Shown one piece after another: positions 1 through 4,707 of a DNA stretch of 5,202 nucleotides (the stretch's first letter is position 1; every line of letters starts with the position of its first letter). Both the position numbers and the translations under genes were made by a program. The notes beneath the pieces are model-generated. The model had not been told where the DNA came from. It did not search any database and saw only the letters and a program-made list of their open reading frames with translations. The stretch is taken from the NCBI GenBank assembly GCA_945900705.1, contig CAMDKJ010000134.1, positions 1 to 5,202 on the forward strand. The letters run 5' to 3'. This DNA is from Bifidobacterium breve (GTDB lineage: Bacteria > Actinomycetota > Actinomycetes > S36-B12).

Positions 1-1
1 G

Positions 2-181
2 CCGGTTAAGAAAGCTGCACCGGTTAAGAAGGCGGCGCCGGTCAAGAAATCTGCACCGGTTAAGAAAGCTGCGCCGGTCAAGAAAGCTGCACCGGTCAAG
101 AAAGCTGCACCGGTCAAGAAAGCTGCACCGGTTAAGAAGGCTGCGCCCGCGAAGAAGGCTGCACCGGTCAAGAAAGCTTTG
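2..181 (+). repeat. Ten tandem 18-bp units encoding PVKKAA-type hexapeptides
   Basis: The consensus unit is ccggtcaagaaagctgca. Units begin at 2, 20, 38, 56, 74, 92, 110, 128, 146 and 164. Units 5-7 (74-127) are identical. The others differ mostly by silent changes (gtc/gtt, aaa/aag, gca/gcg). Coding changes are A to S in unit 3, V to A in unit 9, and the last residue of unit 10 (A to L). The array may continue to the left of the window. It is entirely coding and forms the basic N-terminal tail of the DksA-like protein. Confidence 0.95.
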
Positions 182-613
182 GGCAATCAAAAGCAGCCGG
201 TCAAAAAACCCGTGGTCAAGAAGCCCCCGGTGGTTCGTGAGGATGAAACCCCGTGGACAGCAGCCGAATTACGCGGGGTCCGCGCTGAACTCGATCTCGA
301 AGTCAAGCGCATCGAAGAGGAGATCCTCTCGGCCGAAGAAGGTCTGGTTGCCCTGATTCAGGATTCCGGCGATGGCGCCGGCGATGACCAAGCTGACGCC
401 GGCAGCAAGACATTTGAGCGTGAGCATGAGATGTCTTTGGCCAATAACGCCCGCGACATGCTGCAACAGGTCAACCATGCGATCGCTCGTATCGATGATG
501 GCACCTACGGGGCCTGCGAGGCCTGCGGTAAGCCAATTGGCAAGTACCGATTACAGGCTTTCCCGCGGGCAACTTTGTGTTTAGTTTGTAAACAAGCCGA
601 AGAGCGTTACTAA
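2..613 (+). CDS. DksA/TraR-family C4 zinc-finger protein with PVKKAA-repeat N-terminus (5' partial)
   Basis: The frame is open from the left edge to the TAA at 611-613, giving 203 visible residues; the true start lies outside the window. Visible residues 1-60 are ten PVKKAA-type hexapeptides, followed by a degenerate basic stretch (KQPVKKPVVKK). Next comes a charged helical region (about 85-110 and 140-165) flanking a loop with DQADAG, then a C4 zinc finger, CxxC-x17-CxxC, with Cys codons at 515, 524, 578 and 587. The zinc-finger surroundings (GTYGACEACGKPIGKYRL, FPRATLC) are typical of DksA/TraR proteins, which bind the RNA polymerase secondary channel and modulate initiation; that role is assumed from the family. 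The basic tail resembles those of histone-like proteins such as actinobacterial HupB and may bind nucleic acid (inference). A TTG at 179 could be mistaken for a start, but the repeats continue in frame upstream. The downstream neighbour is convergent. Family confidence is high, exact role uncertain. Confidence 0.85.
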   Translation, partial: PVKKAAPVKKAAPVKKSAPVKKAAPVKKAAPVKKAAPVKKAAPVKKAAPAKKAAPVKKALGNQKQPVKKPVVKKPPVVREDETPWTAAELRGVRAELDLEVKRIEEEILSAEEGLVALIQDSGDGAGDDQADAGSKTFEREHEMSLANNARDMLQQVNHAIARIDDGTYGACEACGKPIGKYRLQAFPRATLCLVCKQAEERY

Positions 614-672
614 CGCCTTCACCCACTGATGTAATGCGTCCTGGGGATTAATGCGGGGCGGTCTAAGAATGC

Positions 673-706
673 CGAATGGGGAGGACCGAGTGGTCCTCCC
701 CATTCG
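673..706. terminator. Hairpin between convergent genes, probable bidirectional terminator
   Basis: A perfect 15-bp inverted repeat (arms 673-687 and 692-706, each starting or ending in the CGAATGGGG/CCCCATTCG blocks) encloses a GAGT loop. It lies 60 bases after the DksA-like stop and 19 bases past the stop of the convergent fasciclin gene. Only a short TTT follows on the + strand, and the - strand exit is also poor in T. It is therefore not a textbook U-tract terminator, but its position and stem strength favour bidirectional termination. The rest of 614-724 shows no gene. Confidence 0.6.
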
Positions 707-724
707 TTTGGTGCTCGTACTTGA

Positions 725-1309
725 CTAGCCGGCAGTGAGCGCAGCCACGTCAACATCTGGTGGCAGTAGGACCACATCGATGGCGTGGATAACTCCGTTA
801 GACCCAACGACATCGGCCTGAACGACGGTGCCGGCTTCGACGTAATAGTTGCCATTATCGGTCGAAAGGGTAACTTTTTGCCCCTCAAGCGTTGCCACCT
901 GACCATCAGTAATGTCTCCGGACATAACCGCGCCCGCGACCACGTGGTACTTGAGGATCTTGATGAGCGCGTCCCTGTTTTCAGGCAGCAGCAGCGCATC
1001 GAGAATCCCGGCGGGCAGGGCTGCGAAGGCGGCATCAGTGGGCGCGAAGACCGTGAACGGTCCGGTGCCCTTGAGCGTATCTACCAGGCCCGCTGCGGTG
1101 ACAGCAGCGGCGAGCGTCGAGAAGCCCTTCGTGGTGCTGGCGATGTCGATGATGTCGCCAGCAGCCGCAGGGGCCGCAGCCGCTTCGGACGCAGCCATGG
1201 TTGGCGATGGAGCAGCTGAGGTGGCGGAAGTGCTGTCTGAGGAGCTGCTGCAGCCTGCAAGAGCGAGCCCCGCGGCAAGAGCGAGCGCCGCGATTGGTAG
1301 TACTTTCAT
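725..1309 (-). CDS. Fasciclin (FAS1) domain lipoprotein
   Basis: The product is 194 aa. MKVLPIAALALAAGLALAGC is a lipoprotein signal peptide: a Lys2 n-region, a hydrophobic core and a lipobox L-A-G-C with the lipidated Cys at residue 20. A Ser/Ala/Thr/Pro-rich linker follows (about 21-50). A single FAS1 domain spans about 53-185, with the first conserved motif FTVFAPTDAAFAALP (85-99), the YH pair (121-122) and the closing motif VIHAIDVVLLP (173-183). FAS1 proteins are extracellular adhesion or matrix-type domains; mycobacterial MPT70/MPT83 are relatives. The protein should be anchored in the outer leaflet of the cytoplasmic membrane after Lgt and LspA processing. The ATG at 1309 was chosen over the upstream in-frame ATG at 1429 because the signal peptide starts there and a strong Shine-Dalgarno precedes it. 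The gene is convergent with the DksA-like gene and divergent from the photolyase. Its ligand is unknown. Confidence 0.9.
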   Translation of the reverse strand: MKVLPIAALALAAGLALAGCSSSSDSTSATSAAPSPTMAASEAAAAPAAAGDIIDIASTTKGFSTLAAAVTAAGLVDTLKGTGPFTVFAPTDAAFAALPAGILDALLLPENRDALIKILKYHVVAGAVMSGDITDGQVATLEGQKVTLSTDNGNYYVEAGTVVQADVVGSNGVIHAIDVVLLPPDVDVAALTAG

Positions 1310-1316
1310 AGTCAAT

Positions 1317-1324
1317 CTCCTTTT
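1317..1324 (-). promoter_or_regulatory. Shine-Dalgarno of the fasciclin gene
   Basis: Read on the - strand this is AAAAGGAG, followed by a 7-base spacer (ATTGACT) before the ATG at 1309. It is the strongest ribosome binding site in the window, and it decides the start in favour of 1309 over 1429. Confidence 0.85.
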
Positions 1325-1419
1325 AATGAGTGATGAACTTTTTGAGGCTAACCCGGGGTCAGCGATCCCGCACATTGGGAACTGCGCCGGTTCGGGGTGA
1401 GCTTTGATGGTCCCTCGTG

Positions 1420-1435
1420 AGTGAGTCAAGTCACT
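1420..1435. promoter_or_regulatory. Imperfect palindrome, possible operator
   Basis: AGTGAGTCAAGTCACT pairs at six of eight symmetric positions, with perfect AGTGA/TCACT outer arms. It lies about 110 bases upstream of the fasciclin start and 182 bases upstream of the photolyase start, where a regulator of either gene could bind. No family consensus is recognised, and the short arms could arise by chance. Confidence 0.25.
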
Positions 1436-1521
1436 TAAAGGTGAACTCGGCCCCGCCGTTCATGGCCTTTGTGCCAGGCGTTGTTGGGCGAGGTGTATGC
1501 AGCACGAAGAAATTGCTCGCA

Positions 1522-1551
1522 TTAACCCGAAAAAATTGATCTGCTTATTAT
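1522..1551 (+). promoter_or_regulatory. Possible -35/-10 promoter for the photolyase gene
   Basis: TTAACC (1522-1527, 4 of 6 to TTGACA) and TATTAT (1546-1551, 5 of 6 to TATAAT) are separated by 18 bases in the most AT-rich part of the intergenic region. The orientation and position, about 66 bases before the ATG at 1618, fit the photolyase gene. This is consensus matching by eye only. Confidence 0.3.
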
Positions 1552-1565
1552 CGAAATGACATGGT

Positions 1566-1582
1566 TTGTTCATCTTGTTCAT
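1566..1582 (+). repeat. Direct repeat TTGTTCAT x2, 9-bp period
   Basis: TTGTTCAT occurs at 1566-1573 and again at 1575-1582, separated by one C. It lies between the possible -10 box and the photolyase start, in the expected 5' untranslated region. Direct-repeat operators are known for light- and B12-responsive CarH/LitR regulators, but this motif and spacing do not match the TGTACA-type sites I know, so no regulator is assigned. Confidence 0.5.
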
Positions 1583-1589
1583 TGGCGCG

Positions 1590-1604
1590 GCCATCTGCAA
1601 TGGC
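1590..1604 (+). promoter_or_regulatory. Small hairpin abutting the photolyase ribosome binding site
   Basis: GCCAT-CTGCA-ATGGC forms a 5-bp stem with a 5-base loop, ending directly before the weak Shine-Dalgarno-like AGGGTG (1605-1610) that precedes the ATG at 1618 by 7 bases. It might affect access to the ribosome binding site, but the stem is short. Confidence 0.25.
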
Positions 1605-1617
1605 AGGGTGACCACGA

Positions 1618-3111
1618 ATGCGCTTTACTGACGTGGTGGGCAGACGTTGGCTGTTTGGAGACCAACTCGGTCCGCATTTCTTGGATGGTCCAGATCAGCA
1701 GGTACTAATGATCGAGTCCCGGGGCGTATTCGCCAGCCGTCGCTTCCACCGGGCGAAGGCCCACCTGATCCTGTCGGCAATGCGCCATCGGGCTGCGGAG
1801 TTGGGCGAGCAGTGCACCTACCTGCGGGTCAATAGTTACAGCGAGGCCCTTAACAGCATTGATGAACGGCTGAGCGTTTGCCATCCAACATCTAGAGCAG
1901 CCTTCGAATTCGTGAAGGGCCGCGGGGATATCGAGGTACTCCCGGCGCGCGGATTTGCTTCGCCGATGGAGGACTTCGAACGCTGGGTGAGTTCCCGTGG
2001 CCGTAAACGGCTACTGATGGAGGACTTTTACCGCGAGGCTCGTCGCCGACTCAATGTGCTGATGGATGGTGATGAGCCGGCGGGCGGTCGCTGGAACTTC
2101 GATGCGGATAATCAAGAACCGCCACCCCGATCGTCCACGCTGGGAGTTGTTGAACCCATTTGGCCGAAGGAGGACGAGATCGACCAGCAGGTGAGCGAGG
2201 ATTTGGATCGCTGGGAGCGAGATGGACAGGTGAGTTTCTTGGGCGCCTCCGGCCCGCGCCGATTTGCCGCGACCCGCGCTGAGGCAGTCGCTCTTCTCGA
2301 TCACTTCATCGACCACAGACTCTCCGCCTTCGGCCCGTACGAGGACGCGATGATGTCCGGTGATCCGTGGATGGCGCACTCGCTGCTCTCGGCACCTATG
2401 AACCTCGGTCTCCTCGACCCCATCGAGGTGGTGACCCGTGCCGAGGATGCGTATCGAAGTGGTAGTGCTCCCCTTGCATCCGTTGAGGGCTTCATCCGAC
2501 AGGTCATCGGTTGGCGTGACTTCGTCTGGCACCTGTACTGGCACCTTCCGGCGACCTATCGGGATATGAATGAACTTGGGGCAGGGGAGCCGGTACCGGA
2601 TTGGTTCGCCAACCTCGAGGCGGACTCGGTCGATGCGGCCTGTATATCTCACATCTTGGCCGATGTCCGCGACAACGGGTGGGCGCACCACATCCCGCGG
2701 CTGATGGTGCTGGGCAACTACGCGATGCAACGCGGGTGGGATCCTGCCGAGGTCACCGACTGGTTCCACCGAGCTTTCGTTGATGGTTATGACTGGGTCA
2801 TGGTGCCAAACGTTGTTGGAATGTCGCAGTACGCCGATGGTGGCATCTTGGCGACGAAGCCGTATGCGGCAGGCGGGGCTTACATCAATCGGATGAGCAA
2901 CTATTGCGGGGATTGCGTATATGACCCGCGCAAGAGGGTTGGAGCGAATGCCTGTCCGTTCACCGCCGGTTACTGGTCATTCATGTATCGCAACCGCGAG
3001 CGCCTCGGCACTAACTCACGAATGGCGCAGCCCCTAAGCGGACTGAAAAGACTCAGTGACCTCGAGGAGCTACTCGCCCAAGAGGCGGCCCGTGGGCCCG
3101 CCGCTCCTTGA
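1618..3111 (+). CDS. FeS-type bacterial cryptochrome / prokaryotic (6-4) photolyase (DPRP family)
   Basis: The product is 497 aa, about the usual length for the deoxyribodipyrimidine photolyase-related (FeS-BCP) family, whose reference member is Agrobacterium PhrB. Members use light, FAD and a lumazine antenna to repair (6-4) photoproducts or to signal. The N-terminal antenna domain (about 8-125) carries WLFGDQLGPHFLD (11-23) and MIESR (31-35). Family motif GGRWNFDADN is at 156-165. The helical FAD domain has HSLLSAPMNLGLLDP (254-268), GFIRQVIGWRDF (291-302), AHHIPRLMVLGNY (356-368) and PNVVGMSQYADGG (397-409). The four 4Fe-4S cysteines are C342, C430, C433 and C446, and H357-H358 form the active-site His pair. 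Start: an in-frame TGA at 1609-1611 closes the frame upstream, and the ATG at 1618 is the first start codon after it, placed just before the GDQL motif. The Shine-Dalgarno is weak (AGGGTG). The gene is divergent from the fasciclin gene and 91 bases upstream of lspA. Class I/III CPD photolyases lack this cysteine set and these motifs. Repair versus signalling cannot be decided here. Confidence 0.93.
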   Translation: MRFTDVVGRRWLFGDQLGPHFLDGPDQQVLMIESRGVFASRRFHRAKAHLILSAMRHRAAELGEQCTYLRVNSYSEALNSIDERLSVCHPTSRAAFEFVKGRGDIEVLPARGFASPMEDFERWVSSRGRKRLLMEDFYREARRRLNVLMDGDEPAGGRWNFDADNQEPPPRSSTLGVVEPIWPKEDEIDQQVSEDLDRWERDGQVSFLGASGPRRFAATRAEAVALLDHFIDHRLSAFGPYEDAMMSGDPWMAHSLLSAPMNLGLLDPIEVVTRAEDAYRSGSAPLASVEGFIRQVIGWRDFVWHLYWHLPATYRDMNELGAGEPVPDWFANLEADSVDAACISHILADVRDNGWAHHIPRLMVLGNYAMQRGWDPAEVTDWFHRAFVDGYDWVMVPNVVGMSQYADGGILATKPYAAGGAYINRMSNYCGDCVYDPRKRVGANACPFTAGYWSFMYRNRERLGTNSRMAQPLSGLKRLSDLEELLAQEAARGPAAP

Positions 3112-3164
3112 CGGCAATCCCACCCCACGTCGGTGCATTCGGGCTAAGCCGCTGAAATGACACC

Positions 3165-3196
3165 TTGAAACCCGGTGGCCGCGGCCCCCGTAGAGT
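3165..3196 (+). promoter_or_regulatory. Promoter of the lspA operon, probably leaderless
   Basis: TAGAGT (3191-3196) is an actinobacterial TAnnnT-type -10 box. It ends 6 bases before the GTG start of lspA at 3203, so the expected transcription start falls at or next to the start codon. There is no Shine-Dalgarno before the GTG, which fits a leaderless mRNA. TTGAAA (3165-3170) is the best -35 candidate, although the 20-base spacer is longer than usual; the spacer contains the palindrome GGCCGCGGCC (3177-3186). The promoter would serve lspA, the RluD-like gene and possibly dnaE. Confidence 0.6.
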
Positions 3197-3202
3197 GTCA
3201 GG

Positions 3203-3736
3203 GTGACTTCGCGCAATATTCGCTCGAAGAGCATGATCGTTGTCGCGGTCGTTGCGGTAATCGTGATCGCTCTGGATCAGTGGACCAAAAACTGGGCGCT
3301 GACAACTATGCGCCCGAGGATGGCCGCCGGTGGTGAGGGCCCGATCAATTTGGCTGGCACCTGGTTGCGCCTGACCTATGTCGAAAACACCGGAGCGGCT
3401 TTTAGTCTAGGCACTGGCGTGACTTGGCTGTTCTCGCTGATAGCTGTCATCGTTATCATCGTGATCATCCGCACCGCTACTCGCCTTGGCAGTCTTTGGT
3501 GGGCGGTTGCACTAGGGGGTCTACTGGGCGGTGCTATTGGCAATCTCATCGACCGCCTTACTCGGGCTCCGGGCGTGGGACGCGGATATGTCGTGGATTT
3601 CATCCAATTACCGTATTGGCCGGTATTCAACGTCGCAGACATGTGCGTTGTCGGCTCGGCAATCCTCATGGTGGCATTAACACTTTTTGGCGTGGCCTAC
3701 AAAGGGGCAGCCGCTCCGGTCGCTGCCACTCAATGA
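3203..3736 (+). CDS. lspA: Lipoprotein signal peptidase (signal peptidase II)
   Basis: The product is 177 aa, near the usual 160-200 aa. LspA is an aspartyl protease of the cytoplasmic membrane that cleaves the signal peptide of prolipoproteins before the lipidated Cys, after Lgt. Visible family motifs are LDQWTKNWA (24-32), ENTGAAFS (61-68), GNLIDRL (113-119) and FNVADMCV (142-149). D117 and D146 are the catalytic aspartates. Four hydrophobic segments are visible: about 11-24, 74-89, 97-115 and 145-166. The GTG at 3203 is preferred over the ATG at 3233 because it sits right after the -10 box and keeps a short basic N-terminus (RNIRSKS) before the first membrane segment. The stop overlaps the start of the downstream pseudouridine synthase (ATGA), indicating translational coupling. 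The fasciclin lipoprotein precursor in this window is a plausible substrate. Confidence 0.97.
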   Translation: MTSRNIRSKSMIVVAVVAVIVIALDQWTKNWALTTMRPRMAAGGEGPINLAGTWLRLTYVENTGAAFSLGTGVTWLFSLIAVIVIIVIIRTATRLGSLWWAVALGGLLGGAIGNLIDRLTRAPGVGRGYVVDFIQLPYWPVFNVADMCVVGSAILMVALTLFGVAYKGAAAPVAATQ

Positions 3737-4686
3737 GCGAGCGATTAGTCCCCGTCCCCGAGGGCTTGGCCGGTGAACGCGTAGATATCGCATTGATGCG
3801 AACACTTGGCCTGTCCCGAACCCGGGCCGGTGAGTTAGTGGGGGCCGGCGGCGTCCTTGTTGACGGGCGCCCCGTAACAAAAGGTGATCGGCTGCAGCCC
3901 GGTTCCATGATGCAGATTGACACTGACCTGCTCGATGAGCAGGTGTTAGCCGGTGCCACCGCCGGTGTTATCGAGGTGGTCGCTGATCCGGTGCCAGGGA
4001 TGCGGGTGCGATATGAGGACGACGATGTTGTTGTCATTGATAAGCCGGTGGGGGTTGCCGCCCACCCCAGCCCTGGCTGGACCGGCCCAACAGTGATCGG
4101 CGGGCTAGCCGCGGCCGGGCACACGGTCGCAACTTCAGGGGCGGCCGAGCGGCAGGGGGTGGTGCACCGGCTCGATGTTGGCACCTCCGGATTGATGATG
4201 GTCGCTAAGAGCGAACGCGCCTACTCAAGCCTTAAACGACAATTTCGGGAGCGCACCGTTGACAAGATGTACCACTGCGTTGTCCAGGGGCTATTGGACC
4301 CGCTGCGGGGCACCATCGATGCACCCATTGACCGACACCCGTCCCAGGACTATCGATTTGCGGTGGTCAGCGATGGTAAGCCGAGTATTACCCATTACGA
4401 AACTCTCGAAGCATTTTCACATGGATCATTGGTCGAGGTCCGCCTCGAAACTGGGCGGACCCACCAAATTCGGGTGCATATGTCAGCAATGCGTCACCCC
4501 TGTGTCGGGGATCTGACATATGGTGCAGATCCGGCGTTGGCGGCGAAGTTGGGGTTGAAGCGACAGTGGTTACATGCGGTGCGGTTGGGGTTCGAACACC
4601 CAGGTAGTGGGGAGTGGATTTGCGTCGAGAGCGAATATCCGGAGGATCTGAAACTTGCGTTGGTGCGCCTACAAGAAGGCGCGTGA
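3733..4686 (+). CDS. rluD: RluA-family 23S rRNA pseudouridine synthase (RluD-like)
   Basis: The product is 317 aa. An N-terminal S4 RNA-binding domain (about 15-62, RVDIALMRTLGLSRTRAGELV and then VLVDGRPVTKGDRLQPG) is followed by the RluA-type catalytic domain (about 95-310). The catalytic motif is HRLDVGTSGLMMVAKS (145-160) with the nucleophile-type D148. Also present are VVVIDKPVGVAAHPS (99-113) and GRTHQIRVHM (241-250). The enzyme converts uridines in 23S rRNA to pseudouridine. E. coli RluD acts on helix 69; the same site is inferred here from architecture and lspA linkage, but other RluA-family targets (RluC or RluA type) cannot be excluded. The ATG at 3733 overlaps the lspA TGA in ATGA, with no evident Shine-Dalgarno, so reinitiation after lspA is likely. 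The frame stays open upstream into lspA, but that part is a shadow. Confidence 0.9.
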   Translation: MSERLVPVPEGLAGERVDIALMRTLGLSRTRAGELVGAGGVLVDGRPVTKGDRLQPGSMMQIDTDLLDEQVLAGATAGVIEVVADPVPGMRVRYEDDDVVVIDKPVGVAAHPSPGWTGPTVIGGLAAAGHTVATSGAAERQGVVHRLDVGTSGLMMVAKSERAYSSLKRQFRERTVDKMYHCVVQGLLDPLRGTIDAPIDRHPSQDYRFAVVSDGKPSITHYETLEAFSHGSLVEVRLETGRTHQIRVHMSAMRHPCVGDLTYGADPALAAKLGLKRQWLHAVRLGFEHPGSGEWICVESEYPEDLKLALVRLQEGA

Positions 4687-4696
4687 TCCGAAAGTT

Positions 4697-4700
4697 AGGG
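4697..4700 (+). promoter_or_regulatory. Ribosome binding site of dnaE
   Basis: AGGG lies 7 bases before the ATG at 4708, within the 21-base gap after the RluD-like stop. It is modest, but it supports this start, which also matches the usual DnaE N-terminus. Confidence 0.55.
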
Positions 4701-4707
4701 TGGCCCA

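Larger units (their letters stand above)
1310..1617. promoter_or_regulatory. Divergent intergenic region, fasciclin / photolyase
   Basis: These 308 bases separate two divergently transcribed genes and must hold both promoters. No convincing extra gene is seen; the upstream extension of the fasciclin frame to 1429 is non-coding in character. Recognisable parts are the fasciclin Shine-Dalgarno (1317-1324), an imperfect palindrome (1420-1435), an AT-rich stretch around 1510-1585 with a possible -35/-10 pair, a direct repeat (1566-1582) and a small hairpin beside the photolyase start (1590-1604). I could not place a convincing promoter for the fasciclin gene. Confidence 0.7.

Noticed and set aside
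179..613. TTG at 179 as the start of the DksA-like gene
   Set aside because: The same frame is open to the left edge and encodes the regular PVKKAA units, so the gene starts upstream of the window.
632..655. TAATGCG repeated 17 bases apart downstream of the DksA-like gene
   Set aside because: It is only a 7-base match with two copies, in a spacer between a stop codon and a terminator; chance is likely.
785..1400. Two overlapping + strand open frames opposite the fasciclin gene
   Set aside because: They are shadows of the FAS1 coding sequence with low-complexity Ala/Ser/Arg composition and no domain signature.
1390..1410. SigK-like promoter (CCATC...CCGAA on the - strand) for the fasciclin gene, by analogy with mycobacterial mpt70/mpt83
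   Set aside because: CCATCA and CCGAAC are both present, but the spacer is 9 bases instead of the roughly 16-17 expected, so it is probably chance.
1310..1429. N-terminal extension of the fasciclin protein from the ATG at 1429
   Set aside because: It would bury the lipoprotein signal peptide 40 residues inside the protein, and it ignores the strong Shine-Dalgarno at 1317-1324.
2011..2769. 252-aa open frame on the - strand inside the photolyase gene
   Set aside because: It is antisense to a gene with conserved family motifs throughout and has no recognisable domain; long antisense frames are common in GC-rich DNA.
3084..3102. GC-rich hairpin at the 3' end of the photolyase gene as a terminator
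   Set aside because: The stem is interrupted, lies within the coding sequence and is followed by no T-run.
3424..3732. Upstream extension of the pseudouridine synthase frame into lspA
   Set aside because: The ATG at 3733 gives the normal N-terminus just before the S4 domain, while the upstream part only mirrors lspA in another frame.
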